In this document: positions 11,219 through 23,974 of the stretch, piece by piece
Layout of the letters: every line of letters starts with the position of its first letter
Position numbering within the stretch: the stretch's first letter is position 1
NCBI RefSeq assembly: GCF_009834765.1
Contig: NZ_WVHP01000021.1
Span: forward strand, 351,055 to 415,054
Direction: 5' to 3'
DNA from: Saccharibacter sp. EH611
GTDB lineage: Bacteria > Pseudomonadota > Alphaproteobacteria > Acetobacterales > Acetobacteraceae
DNA: 64,000 bases
Position numbers and translations under genes: made by a program
Notes under the pieces: generated by a model
What the model saw: the letters and a program-made list of their open reading frames with translations, nothing else
Database searches by the model: none
Told to the model about the DNA's origin: nothing

Positions 11219-11788
11219 ATGCTGACAGATCTTCCCAATCTTTTGACGCTTCTGCGGATTGCCGCCATCCCTGTTTTGGTAGGACTCGTAGCTACTCAGA
11301 ACCAAACCGCCTGCATAGTGGCTTTTGGTGTCTATATCGCTGCTTGTATTACAGACTACTTTGATGGTGCCTTGGCCCGTTCACGCAAGCAAACGTCAGA
11401 TCTAGGGCGTATGATGGACCCTATCGCTGATAAGCTTCTGGTCGGAGCAATGTTGTTGGTGCTTGCGGGGACTCAACAGTTACAGCTTTGCGCACTTTAT
11501 GCGGCGATTATCATTATGCTGCGTGAAATTGCTATCAGCGGCTTAAGAGAGTTTATGGCATCACGCCGTGAAACAGTGCCTTCAACGCGCTTGGCGAAGT
11601 GGAAGACCGCTATTCAAATGTTTGCCATTGGTTTCCTCGTGTTGGGTGATAGAGGTGGAGAGGTGCTTCATCTTTCGTGGTTGCCTCTGACAATGATAGG
11701 GAGTGTCCTGTTGTGGGTCTCTGTCGTGCCTACTCTCGTTAGTGGGTGGGGTTATCTTCGTGCTGGCTTCTCTCGTATGGGAGTATGA
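11219..11788 (+). CDS. pgsA: CDP-diacylglycerol--glycerol-3-phosphate 3-phosphatidyltransferase
   Basis: Inner-membrane enzyme making phosphatidylglycerol phosphate from CDP-diacylglycerol and glycerol-3-phosphate. The CDP-alcohol phosphatidyltransferase signature is complete: DYFDGALAR, then G and the DPIADK pair with the spacing D-X2-DG-X2-AR-X8-G-X3-D-X3-D. Several hydrophobic segments surround it. The 189-residue length is normal. It follows uvrC by 72 bp. A 196-bp spacer without a recognisable gene follows. Confidence 0.94.
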   Translation: MLTDLPNLLTLLRIAAIPVLVGLVATQNQTACIVAFGVYIAACITDYFDGALARSRKQTSDLGRMMDPIADKLLVGAMLLVLAGTQQLQLCALYAAIIIMLREIAISGLREFMASRRETVPSTRLAKWKTAIQMFAIGFLVLGDRGGEVLHLSWLPLTMIGSVLLWVSVVPTLVSGWGYLRAGFSRMGV

Positions 11789-11984
11789 GGGGCTGCAGAG
11801 AGGACAGTCCTTTGTTTTTTCTGTTATAAATATGTCGCAGCGAATGAGTGATGTGCAAAGAGCCTCTATCCTTGATGGAAGAGTTGCGCAAAAGTCATTC
11901 TTGGAGCGTGTCGAGCCGTTTGTATGGGCTGTGTTATGGTAACATACGCTTTATGGCTTTAATTTAAGGCAAGAGAGAGGTTGA

Positions 11985-12695
11985 ATGAAAAAGGTCGCCG
12001 TTCTGATGCTGTGTCTTGCGGCGAGCGGATGTGCGGGCCTCAAGAAACATTCAGAAGATACTTTCTGGCCTTTTGGTGATCCAAACGCTCCTAAGAGTGA
12101 GAGTGAAAACTTTCGTCGTGTTCGTGGTGAGTATGTAGCAGAACAGCCTCTTGTGACTCAGCAAGGGGATGTATGGCCGGGGCAGCCTGATGCTGTACCA
12201 ACCGTTAAGGATATGAATAATCCTAACAGTCGCTTTAGTCGCTCTTTTCAGCGTTCAATCAAAGGGCTTAATAGCGATCTTGACCAGCAACAGCTGGCTA
12301 ATGGTGAAACATTGGCTCTTGGTGAAAATGTCGCGACCGAAAAAGGGGTACAACGTCGGAGCAGCGCTTCAGAGCCTGGGAGTTTGCCTTCTCATGTTCC
12401 TGATCGCGCCAAAAACTATTTAGAGGGGCCTAACCGTAAGAGTGTCGCTATTCCAAATGGCGATGGAACGACCACGCTAGTGGGGCCTGATGGCACTGTG
12501 CGTGTTGTTCGGGGGGATCCTACAGTGGCGATGCAGCAGCCTGCTCAGCGTGCTTCTACACCATCTAAAAAGCATGATGATAAACCGCATCATAAGAAGC
12601 ACCATAAACATGGCGATACTTCGTCAAAGAAGAAGCATGAGCATCACAAAAATCCTGCTCATAAGAAGCATCATCACAGGCTTTTTGGCGCATAA
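11985..12695 (+). CDS. Lipoprotein with His/Lys-rich C-terminus, function unknown
   Basis: A 236-residue protein I do not recognise. It starts with a lipoprotein signal peptide (MKKVAVLMLCLAASGC) whose lipobox LAASGC makes Cys16 the likely acylated residue. The middle is hydrophilic and low in structure, with a short segment TLVGPDGTVRVVRGDP near residue 165. The last 45 or so residues are almost entirely His, Lys, Asp, Ser and Pro (for example HHKKHHKHGD and KKHHHR). The tail could bind metal or peptidoglycan/LPS phosphate; that is inference. GAGAGG precedes the start. Confidence 0.75.
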   Translation: MKKVAVLMLCLAASGCAGLKKHSEDTFWPFGDPNAPKSESENFRRVRGEYVAEQPLVTQQGDVWPGQPDAVPTVKDMNNPNSRFSRSFQRSIKGLNSDLDQQQLANGETLALGENVATEKGVQRRSSASEPGSLPSHVPDRAKNYLEGPNRKSVAIPNGDGTTTLVGPDGTVRVVRGDPTVAMQQPAQRASTPSKKHDDKPHHKKHHKHGDTSSKKKHEHHKNPAHKKHHHRLFGA

Positions 12696-12856
12696 TATTG
12701 AGGGAACGCATTTTTTTTAGTGATTGAAACCTCTTCAAGGAAGAGAAAGACTTGACCTGAAGGGCACAACACATCATTGTTCCCACCCAAAGGTGGGGTA
12801 TGCTGCTTGGACAAAAAAGCGGTGTCCCTTAACACGGCAGCAGTCCGAGGGGTATT

Positions 12857-13024
12857 ATGGCCAAGACAAACGTTATCAAAATTCGTCTCGTTTCTTCCGC
12901 AGATACGGGGTATTTCTATGTCACGAAGAAGAACGCACGCTCTGCGACAGGGAAGATGGAAGTGCGTAAGTACGATCCAGTAGCCCGCAAGCACGTTCTC
13001 TTCCGTGAAGCAAAGATCAAGTAA
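12857..13024 (+). CDS. rpmG: 50S ribosomal protein L33
   Basis: A 55-residue basic ribosomal protein. It begins [19 protein letters not shown] and contains FYVTKKNAR and [10 protein letters not shown], all standard L33 sequence. No CxxC pairs are present, so it is the zinc-independent type. A small hairpin CCCACC/GGTGGG (12782-12797) lies in the leader about 60 bp upstream. A strong terminator follows within 30 bp, so it is probably a single-gene transcript. Confidence 0.96.
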   Translation: MAKTNVIKIRLVSSADTGYFYVTKKNARSATGKMEVRKYDPVARKHVLFREAKIK

Positions 13025-13051
13025 CCCACTTTGTTGATGTGGTTACAAGAA

Positions 13052-13077
13052 AAGCGGCCTTAGGGCCGCTTTTTTTA
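13052..13077 (+). terminator. Rho-independent terminator after rpmG
   Basis: Stem AAGCGGCC/GGCCGCTT with a 4-nt loop TTAG and a run of seven T, 28 bp after the L33 stop codon. Confidence 0.93.
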
Positions 13078-13119
13078 TGTGCTCTCACTAAAGTGCTGCG
13101 CTTTGGGAGCGATAGGATA

Positions 13120-13449
13120 TTAATAAAGATGTTCATGGTCGCCGTAAGGGACCACAATATCGCCTTCACGCGTGTTGTTGAGCATCGTGCGACTACGTTC
13201 ATCAAGCATGTCAGGGTCGAGCGCTTGTTCACCCAAAGCTGTGACACGGCGATGCCAGATATCTTGTTCCTGATGAGCGTCGTGCAAAGCCTGCTGAGCT
13301 TGAGACAACAATATACTGCGCTGTTGGTAGGCTTCTATGCCATGCGCTCCATGAAGAGCATTCCAGATGAAATAAGCGGTGAGCGCAAGGAAAATGCAAG
13401 GAGGTAGCGTAGCTCGAAGCCCGCGTTGCATTAGGCTGGTAGCACTCAT
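13120..13449 (-). CDS. FtsB/DivIC-like septum formation initiator
   Basis: A 109-residue bitopic membrane protein. A short cytoplasmic N-terminus is followed by one membrane segment (PPCIFLALTAYFIWNAL, about residues 18-35), then a helical stretch likely to form a coiled coil (QRSILLSQAQQALHDAHQEQ) and a small C-terminal domain with ALDPDMLDERSR, the pattern of alphaproteobacterial FtsB/DivIC proteins that join FtsL and FtsQ at the septum. The start at 13449 is preceded by GGGAGG eight bases away; an 11-codon upstream extension is open but unlikely. It lies directly downstream of eno, the usual alphaproteobacterial neighbour, but past the eno terminator. Confidence 0.8.
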   Translation of the reverse strand: MSATSLMQRGLRATLPPCIFLALTAYFIWNALHGAHGIEAYQQRSILLSQAQQALHDAHQEQDIWHRRVTALGEQALDPDMLDERSRTMLNNTREGDIVVPYGDHEHLY

Positions 13450-13524
13450 TCTTCCGTCCTCCCGTAGAGCCCCTCTGGACATATAGAAATGGCAGAGAAA
13501 TACCCTATCGGAATTTTTGACAAA

Positions 13525-13563
13525 GAAAAAGCCTCCGCCCCTAGGAAAAGGGACGAAGGCTTT
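13525..13563 (-). terminator. Rho-independent terminator after eno
   Basis: Read on the minus strand, AAAGCCTTCGTCCC pairs with GGGGCGGAGGCTTT and is followed by a T-rich tail. It lies between eno and the ftsB-like gene, so the latter needs read-through or its own promoter. Confidence 0.85.
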
Positions 13564-13597
13564 CGCTAAGAGAACAGATAGAAACTATCTACGTCAC

Positions 13598-14914
<1,317 letters not shown>

Positions 14915-14986
14915 CTATGATTAGGCCCGGGTTACCCCGCTAACACTATATTTCAGTCTCAAAATCGGAGCCCGAGGTCAATTGAT

Positions 14987-15469
14987 ATGAAGCCTTTTCC
15001 TGTTGTAGCTGCCATGTTTCTTTTGCTGGGCGGTATTTTTTGCTTTTTAATGGGAGGGTGGCTATTCCTAGCTGGTGTCCTTGTCCCATTGCCTCATCTC
15101 AGTGTGGTGATGCTGCTTTATGGCGGTTGTCTTCTTGCGTTTCAGGGGGCTATTCATTGGGGGTTAACGGTTGAGAAACCAGAGATTATTCTCCCTCAGG
15201 GGAGTGGCGCTTCTGAAAGACGACGTGTCTTTCTGGGACTCGCTTTTTTCCTTTGGGGGTGGGTTGCGCTGTGCGTAGGTCTGCTATGCACCATACAAAG
15301 TGGTTACGCGATGATCATCATCGGGTTTATCGGTGGGTTTTCTCTCGAACGAGTCGCAGCACGTCGTGGTGAACTGCCTCAGGGTTTCTTGCTGATTAAG
15401 GGTGTTCTTACCACTTTGATGGTTCTGGGCTTTCTAGCAGCTCTTATGTCGCCACAGGGGCATTTCTAA
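14987..15469 (+). CDS. Small integral membrane protein, function unknown
   Basis: A 160-residue protein not recognised from sequence. It has about four hydrophobic segments: MFLLLGGIFCFLMGGWLFLAG near 10-30, HLSVVMLLYGGCLLAF, a third around FLGLAFFLWGWVALCVGLL, and a last one at VLTTLMVLGFLAAL. No catalytic motif or signal peptide cleavage site is visible. It is divergent from eno and ends in its own terminator, so it is probably expressed alone. Confidence 0.7.
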   Translation: MKPFPVVAAMFLLLGGIFCFLMGGWLFLAGVLVPLPHLSVVMLLYGGCLLAFQGAIHWGLTVEKPEIILPQGSGASERRRVFLGLAFFLWGWVALCVGLLCTIQSGYAMIIIGFIGGFSLERVAARRGELPQGFLLIKGVLTTLMVLGFLAALMSPQGHF

Positions 15470-15481
15470 CGATCAGTGCAC

Positions 15482-15527
15482 AGTCGTATCTCTGAGTGGG
15501 TAGAGCTTTAAAAGAGATACGACTTTT
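15482..15527 (+). terminator. Rho-independent terminator
   Basis: Perfect 12-bp inverted repeat AGTCGTATCTCT/AGAGATACGACT around a 19-nt loop, followed by TTTT, just after the small membrane protein gene. Confidence 0.8.
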
Positions 15528-15539
15528 CTAAATCTTGAA

Positions 15540-15818
15540 TCACAAGGCGATTATAAATTTTTGCAGCCGAAAAATGATAGCCGTCTTTGAAGCGATATCA
15601 TCTTCGACGTCCTTGGTGTGATATATGAAGGGTTGGTATGAAAGTTTTTCTGGAACAAGTATCGCGAAAAGATTCTTAAACTCATCAATCGTTCTGTTTG
15701 CTGGCTCTCTAATGTGATGGTAGTTGCCATTTTCGCGTTTTTGTAAACAAAAATACTCACGGTATTCTTTGGATAAGAATATGCCTACTTCTGTAGTAAA
15801 AAGATTCTCGTCAGACAT
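15540..15818 (-). CDS. Hypothetical AT-rich small protein
   Basis: An open frame of 92 codons starting MSDENLFTTEVGIFL. Composition is charged and hydrophilic with no signal peptide or membrane segment, and no family is recognised. The sequence is more AT-rich than neighbouring genes, as are the 262 bp upstream (15819-16080), which hold no recognisable gene. No clear ribosome binding site precedes the ATG. It could be an acquired gene or chance frame. Confidence 0.4.
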   Translation of the reverse strand: MSDENLFTTEVGIFLSKEYREYFCLQKRENGNYHHIREPANRTIDEFKNLFAILVPEKLSYQPFIYHTKDVEDDIASKTAIIFRLQKFIIAL

Positions 15819-16080
15819 GAAACAGTATGGATAAAAGAACGGAAATTTATTTTTTAGGTGACTGGTCTGTTCTATGAGTGTGTGTAACTTATATAGAGTA
15901 CGCTCAGCACATATACTGCGGGCTTAATCTATTTATATCTTCAGAGAGGGTTTCTTGATTGAGCTGATTTATGAGAAGTTCATTATCAAGAGATCAAGCA
16001 TAACAGGAATACGTGAAATCTTTGAAAAGTCGCTTAGATATGTTTAAGTGTTTTGACATGCTCTTTTGTTTCTATCTTTT

Positions 16081-18576
<2,496 letters not shown>

Positions 18577-18666
18577 CCCTCAGAGGGAAGCAGCAACTGC
18601 ATCAATTCTACAATGTTTTCACATAAAGTAGAGGAAGGCATGGTGCAGCGAGGGCAAGGCGAGGCT

Positions 18667-19008
18667 TTATGGCTTATGTTGAGCCGGTGTCGAAGGGGTA
18701 TTTGCCTTATGAGAAGCCGCTGTATCCTGCGTAGCAGCAGGAGGTTGGGAGAGGATATCATGTCCCGTAGCGCCCGTTGATGCACCACGGTTAAGGACAT
18801 CCAGCGTAAGGCACAGAATCATAAACAGAGCGGCTAAAACGCCAGTCCCGCGGGTGAGCAGAGTAGCTGTGCCCCGTCCTGTCATAAAAGCGCCGACCCC
18901 TTGGCCGCTCCCTATCCCTAATCCACCCCCTTCACTGCGCTGGATCAGGATAATGCCGATCAAGGCAAGAGCAACTAAGACAGTGACGACAAGCAAAAAA
19001 GTGGTCAT
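18667..19008 (-). CDS. secG: Protein translocase subunit SecG
   Basis: Small inner-membrane subunit of the SecYEG channel (113 residues). Two membrane segments (FLLVVTVLVALALIGIILIQ and GVLAALFMILCLTLDVL) flank the conserved GGGLGIGSGQG and TLLTRGTGVLAA region. The C-terminal tail is rich in Thr, Ala and Pro. I start at ATG 19008; a TTG two codons upstream is less likely. It lies 21 bp after tpiA on the same strand, a common pair, with pyrG next downstream. Confidence 0.9.
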   Translation of the reverse strand: MTTFLLVVTVLVALALIGIILIQRSEGGGLGIGSGQGVGAFMTGRGTATLLTRGTGVLAALFMILCLTLDVLNRGASTGATGHDILSQPPAATQDTAASHKANTPSTPAQHKP

Positions 19009-19029
19009 GAACAAAAGGGTCCAATAAGT

Positions 19030-19821
19030 TTATGAGGGCGAAGAGGAGGGAACCTCCGTTGCGGCCCGGATAATATCGAGGAAGCTCTGAGCTTCCAAAC
19101 TGGCACTTCCAACGAGAACCCCATCTACCCCGTCAATAGAAAGAAGAGAAGGGGTTTGGACAGAAGTAACCGACCCGCCATACAGAACCGGCACGCGAAT
19201 GTCATCTGTCATTAAGCGCATGGGCAACAAAGCGCGGATCAAAGAAAGCTTTCTTTGAAGCTCTTCATGGGACGGCGTAATGCCGCTTCCAATGGCCCAT
19301 ACAGGCTCATATGCGACGATTCCTCTGAACCCGCGCGTGAGAGAACCTTCAATTTGGCCGGCTAAAACACTTGCCGCGCGGCCTTCATTACGTTCTGCGA
19401 GATGCTCACCGATACAAACGATTGGGATGAGCCCTGCAGCCGTGGCAGCCTTAACTTTTTGACGGATAACGGCATCTGTTTCGCCATGATTTTGGCGGCG
19501 CTCTGAGTGACCTAAAATAACGTAACGGGCCCCAAGCTCTGTCAGCATTTTCGCAGATATATCGCCAGTAAAGGGCCCGGAAGGAGCCGGATAACAATCT
19601 TGCGCGCCAAGAGAGATACGCTCTGTTGGCAAATCATGCTTGCGAAGAATGTGATTAACGCCTGAAAGCTGCGTATAAGGCGGGCAGATAACAGTCCGTA
19701 TATGGGAGGGAGGAGGGGTGTCCTCCAAGGCTTTTGTGACGTCCCCAGCGAGTGTCAGGCCGCGCTCGTGTTGGGCCTGCATTTTCCAGTTCCCAATCAC
19801 AAATTTGGGTGCTGTGCTCAT
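19030..19821 (-). CDS. tpiA: Triosephosphate isomerase
   Basis: Interconverts dihydroxyacetone phosphate and glyceraldehyde-3-phosphate. Visible are the N-terminal NWKMQ with the catalytic lysine, the electrophilic histidine region LGHSERR, the catalytic glutamate in AYEPVWAIGSG, and the phosphate loop YGGSV. 263 residues, slightly longer than many homologues owing to a Ser/Pro-rich tail. Likely cotranscribed with secG. Confidence 0.96.
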   Translation of the reverse strand: MSTAPKFVIGNWKMQAQHERGLTLAGDVTKALEDTPPPSHIRTVICPPYTQLSGVNHILRKHDLPTERISLGAQDCYPAPSGPFTGDISAKMLTELGARYVILGHSERRQNHGETDAVIRQKVKAATAAGLIPIVCIGEHLAERNEGRAASVLAGQIEGSLTRGFRGIVAYEPVWAIGSGITPSHEELQRKLSLIRALLPMRLMTDDIRVPVLYGGSVTSVQTPSLLSIDGVDGVLVGSASLEAQSFLDIIRAATEVPSSSPS

Positions 19822-19972
19822 AGTGCTTTCCCCCCATCGACATCTCCCCCTCCACCTAGAAAGGGAGGGTGGTGCTGGTCAATTTGTCTCAGCATCATTA
19901 TGCTGCCAAACACTCTAGCGGGGTTTGCCCGTTAATACCATCCTGCCTCCGGATTAAGTGATATTCGATTCT

Positions 19973-21910
19973 ATGATTACTGCTCTGCGTCATTTTGTTG
20001 TTGACACTTGGATAGGTCGGGTCATTGCCCTCGCTATCTTTGTTGCGTTTATTGGCCTTAGTGGCAGTTTTATGGGGCTTTCTGGTGGCCTAGGAGGAAT
20101 GTCACCTGGCGATATAACGCAAATTGGCCACTATAAAATTACACCACGTGACTTTGCTCGTAGTATTCAGCAGCGTTTGGGGTATTTGCAACAAAGTGGT
20201 GTGCCTCTTAGTGCATTGCGTTCGCCAGCAGCCCAGCAGGAAGTCAGTTTTGAATCCTTGCGTGACCTTCTTACGCTCAAAGGAGCACAGCTTGCCGGGG
20301 AACGGAACGGGGTGACCCCGAGTGATGAACTGATCCGCCAAACGGTTTTTTCCATGCCGGAATTTCGTGATGCTCAGGGGCATTTTAGTGCGGACAAAAT
20401 GAACCAGCTGCTTCAGAGTAATGGATTGCAGCATCAGGATTTGATTGAGCAGGTTCGGCAGTCAAAAACAGCTCAAGCAACGATGTTTGGGCTGGCCCAA
20501 CATGTCACCGTGCCTAAAGCGGAACTCGATCAAATGGTTCGTTTTTATACTGAGGCTCGCAAAGTTGATCTGATACAGCTTCCCTTTTCTGCAGGGAAAG
20601 TTCCCTCCCAACCAAGTGACGCACAGTTGAAACGCTTTTATGACAATCATCCATGGTTGTTTAAGGAACCAGAATACCGTCATGCACGTATTGTCGTGCT
20701 TTTGCCGAGTAAGGTAGAGGTCACGGATGATGTTGTGCGCGCGATTTATAAGCAGCGTACGCGCGATTATAATCAGCCAGAAACGCGCAGCGTAGAGGTG
20801 CTGGGCTTCGATAATGAGGCTACGGCGCAAAAGGCAGCGCATAGCTGGCAGGAGGGAGCAACATGGGAGAGTATTCAAAAGGCTTTCCCACAGGCTATTC
20901 CGGCGACGCTTCCTAATGCTCGTCCAGAGGATTTGCCTGATGAAGCGTTGGCGAAAGCGGCTTTTTCAGCGCATTCGGGTCAAGTTATGGCGCCGGTTAA
21001 AACGGCTATGGGGTGGAGTGTTGTGCATGTCACGAGCATTACGGCACCTCATCAGGTCAGTTATGAGCAGGCAGCGCCGGAGATTCGTGCAGAGGTTCAG
21101 AAGGCTGAGCCTTCTGTTGTGCCGTCTCAGCATATGCAGGCGTTTCAGGAAGCTGTTGCTGGCTCAACAGAGCTTGATAAAATCCCAGCAGATATTGGCG
21201 CCGTTCCTGTCGAAGGCACGCTTGATGCGCAGGGGATGACGGCTGAAGGCTCTCCAGCTCCTCTCCCGGGGGACGAAGCAACGCGCAAGGCGATTGTGCA
21301 GCAGGTTTTCTCACAGGCGAAGGGGGACTATCCGCATGTTGTGTCTCTTCCTAACGGGGGTGGCTTTGCTGTTGTGGTGGAAAATGTTCAGCCCGGACAG
21401 CAAAAAGCGTTTGATACGGTGCGTGCGGATGTAACGACCGCATGGCAAGAAGAGCAGCAAAAGCGCGCGCAGGAAGCGCGTGCGACTGCTTTATATCAGA
21501 GCGCGAAGAAAGACGGGCTACAGCACGCCTTGTCTGGTCAGCCTGAAGAAGCAAATCTGCGTAAAGATGAGCGTTTTTCGCGCCTACAAAAGCGGAGCGA
21601 CATGCCTGAGCTCATTAACCGGGCGGCTCTAAACCAAAATGTTGGCCAGACGGCGATGCTCCAAGAGGGGAGTAGTTTTTGGTTGGTACAGGTGACGGGA
21701 AGTGCGGCTCCTGCCACGGGTGAGCAGGAGGCTGTGCGTCAGCGTGTTGAACAACAGCTCCTCCAAGGGTTGCAAGGTGATCTTATCGAAAGCCTAGGCA
21801 GTAGCTACCAGCGCGAAACGTCCCATCGCGCTTTGAATACAGAGCTTTTCCATCAAGTCAGTGAGCAAATTTTTGGCCGCCTTGTTGGCGGTGCAGGGCA
21901 AGGTCAGTAA
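19973..21910 (+). CDS. PpiD/SurA-type peptidylprolyl isomerase, membrane-anchored
   Basis: Periplasmic folding factor tethered by an N-terminal membrane segment (RVIALAIFVAFIGLSGSFMG). A SurA_N-like helical chaperone region spans about 35-230 and parvulin-like PPIase regions follow (for example LPDEALAKAAFSAHSGQVMAP, HVTSITAPHQVSYEQ). 645 residues from ATG 19973; a GTG five codons upstream (19958) is an alternative start. The gene overlaps trpE by one base (TAATG), so the chaperone and tryptophan genes share a transcript. Confidence 0.85.
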   Translation: MITALRHFVVDTWIGRVIALAIFVAFIGLSGSFMGLSGGLGGMSPGDITQIGHYKITPRDFARSIQQRLGYLQQSGVPLSALRSPAAQQEVSFESLRDLLTLKGAQLAGERNGVTPSDELIRQTVFSMPEFRDAQGHFSADKMNQLLQSNGLQHQDLIEQVRQSKTAQATMFGLAQHVTVPKAELDQMVRFYTEARKVDLIQLPFSAGKVPSQPSDAQLKRFYDNHPWLFKEPEYRHARIVVLLPSKVEVTDDVVRAIYKQRTRDYNQPETRSVEVLGFDNEATAQKAAHSWQEGATWESIQKAFPQAIPATLPNARPEDLPDEALAKAAFSAHSGQVMAPVKTAMGWSVVHVTSITAPHQVSYEQAAPEIRAEVQKAEPSVVPSQHMQAFQEAVAGSTELDKIPADIGAVPVEGTLDAQGMTAEGSPAPLPGDEATRKAIVQQVFSQAKGDYPHVVSLPNGGGFAVVVENVQPGQQKAFDTVRADVTTAWQEEQQKRAQEARATALYQSAKKDGLQHALSGQPEEANLRKDERFSRLQKRSDMPELINRAALNQNVGQTAMLQEGSSFWLVQVTGSAAPATGEQEAVRQRVEQQLLQGLQGDLIESLGSSYQRETSHRALNTELFHQVSEQIFGRLVGGAGQGQ

Positions 21911-23379
21911 TGAGCAATATTCTTTATAGTGTTGAGGCAGCAGACCTGCTGACGCCGTTATCCGCGTTTCTGCGATTGGCAGAATTGCCTGATGATCCTT
22001 ATCGTCTATTTTTTGAAAGCGTTGAGGGGGGCGAGGCGCGCGGTCGTTATTCTATCATCGCGTTGATGCCTGATACGGTCTGGGTCTGTCAGGATGGCCA
22101 AGCAAAGCGCGATGGCGTTGTGCAGGAAGAAGGGCCGCTTCCCTCGCTCAATAAGCTGATTACGGAAAGTCGTATGGAGCTTCCTGAAGAGCTTCCCCCT
22201 ATGATTGGTGGGGTCTTTGGGGTGTTGGGCTACGATATGGTGCGTCAGATGGAGGTCTTGCCTCATGCACCAGAAAATGACCTAGACCTTCCAGAGGGCG
22301 TGATGATTCGCCCACGTCTTTTTGCTGTTTTTGATACGGTGCGCGACGAACTCATTTTGGCAGCTCCCGTGCGTCATAAGGATGGTCGTGAAGCGGCTGC
22401 TGGGCTGTTGGAGAAAGCGCGTGAGGCCTTACGGCAGCCTCTTTCTTATGAGGCAGAGGCTTTGCCCGAGGGCACAGAGCTTGATGAACCGCAGTCCAAT
22501 GTAACACCCGACCAGTTTCGGTCGAATGTGTTGCGGGCGAAAGACTATATTGCCGCTGGGGATGCGTTCCAGGTTGTGCCAAGCCAGCGTTTCCAAACGG
22601 CTTTCCCGCTCTCCCCTCTGGCTTTGTATCGCAGCTTGCGTCGCATTAACCCAGCGCCTTTCTTATTTCTGATGGAGCTGGGGGCTTTTACGCTCGTCGG
22701 GTCGTCACCGGAAATTTTGGTGCGTTTGCGGCGGGGGCAGGTAACAGTACGTCCTCTGGCCGGCACGAGGCCGCGCGGCAAGGATCGTGCGCAGGATCAA
22801 GCATTAGAAAAAGAATTGCTTTCTGACACAAAAGAGCTTGCTGAGCATTTAATGCTGATTGATCTAGGACGGAATGATGTGGGGCGTGTCTCACAGCCTG
22901 GCTCTGTTGCGGTGCCTGACCAATTTGTGATTGAGCGCTATAGCCATGTGATGCATATTTCCTCCACGGTAACGGGGCAGATTAAGCCGGAACTTGGGGC
23001 GCTAGACGCTCTTTCGGCCGCCTTCCCGGCAGGGACACTAACAGGGGCTCCTAAAATCCGTACCATGGAAATTATCGACGAGCTCGAGCCAACGCGTCGA
23101 GGGCCTTATGCAGGCTGTGTGGGGTATTTTGGTGCTGATGGCGAGATGGATACGTGCATTGGTCTGCGGATGGCGTTGCTCAAAGATGGCCAGATGTATG
23201 TGCAGGCAGGATGTGGCGTTGTGGCTGATTCTGATCCAGAGGCGGAATATCAGGAGACGCGCGCAAAGGCACGAGCTCTTTTCTCTGCGGCTGAACATGC
23301 GGTGAAAACGGCTATACGGGTTGGAAAGCCGACGAACAATGCCCACTCTCAGTCAGTAACTGATGAGAAAAAGGGGTAG
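21910..23379 (+). CDS. trpE: Anthranilate synthase component I
   Basis: Converts chorismate and ammonia to anthranilate, first step of tryptophan synthesis. 489 residues with the chorismate-binding core: FQVVPSQRF, NPAPFLFLMEL, VGSSPEILVR, RPLAGTRPRG, DLGRNDVGRV, and GTLTGAPKIRTMEIID. The N-terminal part carries a feedback-site-like stretch (FFESVEGGEARGRYS). It shares one base with the preceding gene and is followed by trpG after 7 bp. No leader peptide or attenuator is seen, as expected for an internal operon gene. Confidence 0.95.
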   Translation: MSNILYSVEAADLLTPLSAFLRLAELPDDPYRLFFESVEGGEARGRYSIIALMPDTVWVCQDGQAKRDGVVQEEGPLPSLNKLITESRMELPEELPPMIGGVFGVLGYDMVRQMEVLPHAPENDLDLPEGVMIRPRLFAVFDTVRDELILAAPVRHKDGREAAAGLLEKAREALRQPLSYEAEALPEGTELDEPQSNVTPDQFRSNVLRAKDYIAAGDAFQVVPSQRFQTAFPLSPLALYRSLRRINPAPFLFLMELGAFTLVGSSPEILVRLRRGQVTVRPLAGTRPRGKDRAQDQALEKELLSDTKELAEHLMLIDLGRNDVGRVSQPGSVAVPDQFVIERYSHVMHISSTVTGQIKPELGALDALSAAFPAGTLTGAPKIRTMEIIDELEPTRRGPYAGCVGYFGADGEMDTCIGLRMALLKDGQMYVQAGCGVVADSDPEAEYQETRAKARALFSAAEHAVKTAIRVGKPTNNAHSQSVTDEKKG

Positions 23380-23386
23380 AGGTCTG

Positions 23387-23974
23387 ATGATTCTCCTGAT
23401 TGATAATTACGACAGCTTTACCTTCAACCTCGTTCATCATTTTGGAGCGCTGGGTATTGAGTGCCTCGTTAAACGTAACGATGCACTCTCTGCGGAAGAG
23501 GCGATTGCCTTAAACCCGGAAGCAATCGTGCTGTCTCCAGGGCCATGCTCTCCTGATGAAGCTGGTATTTGTTGTGATGTGATCCGCTTGGCTGCGGGGA
23601 AGATTCCCGTCTTGGGCGTATGTCTGGGCCATCAGGCTATCGGACAGGTGTTTGGAGCCGATGTTGTGCGTGCTCCTGAGCCAATGCACGGCAAAATTAG
23701 TGCGATGCATCATGATGGAAGCGGTGTGTTTGAAGGGCTGCCAGAGCCTGTGAATATGGTGCGCTATCACAGCCTTACGGTAAAACCGGAGAGCATTGCG
23801 GAACCTCTCATTGTTAATGCACGCACAGAAGATGGAGTCGTTATGGGGCTGCGGCATCGTGAGTACCCTATTCATGGCGTGCAGTTTCATCCAGAAAGCA
23901 TTGCTTCTGATTCTGGACGTGCACTCCTTGCGAACTTCTTACGTCTTGCTGGTGTCGTGAAGGAAAAAGCCTGA
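23387..23974 (+). CDS. trpG: Anthranilate synthase component II (glutamine amidotransferase)
   Basis: Supplies ammonia from glutamine to TrpE. 195 residues with the catalytic cysteine in VLGVCLGHQAIG, the His/Glu pair in QFHPESIAS, and the oxyanion motif LSPGPCSPDEAG. I start at ATG 23387 (MILLIDNYDSFTFN), which has a GGGG...GAGG leader; the upstream eight codons are spurious. Its TGA overlaps the trpD ATG. Confidence 0.95.
   Translation: MILLIDNYDSFTFNLVHHFGALGIECLVKRNDALSAEEAIALNPEAIVLSPGPCSPDEAGICCDVIRLAAGKIPVLGVCLGHQAIGQVFGADVVRAPEPMHGKISAMHHDGSGVFEGLPEPVNMVRYHSLTVKPESIAEPLIVNARTEDGVVMGLRHREYPIHGVQFHPESIASDSGRALLANFLRLAGVVKEKA

Noticed and set aside
11703..11942. 79-codon frame after pgsA
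   Set aside because: Largely overlaps the end of pgsA in another frame and has no protein-like features.
21800..21960. Trp attenuator or leader peptide before trpE
   Set aside because: trpE overlaps the preceding gene by one base, so there is no leader.
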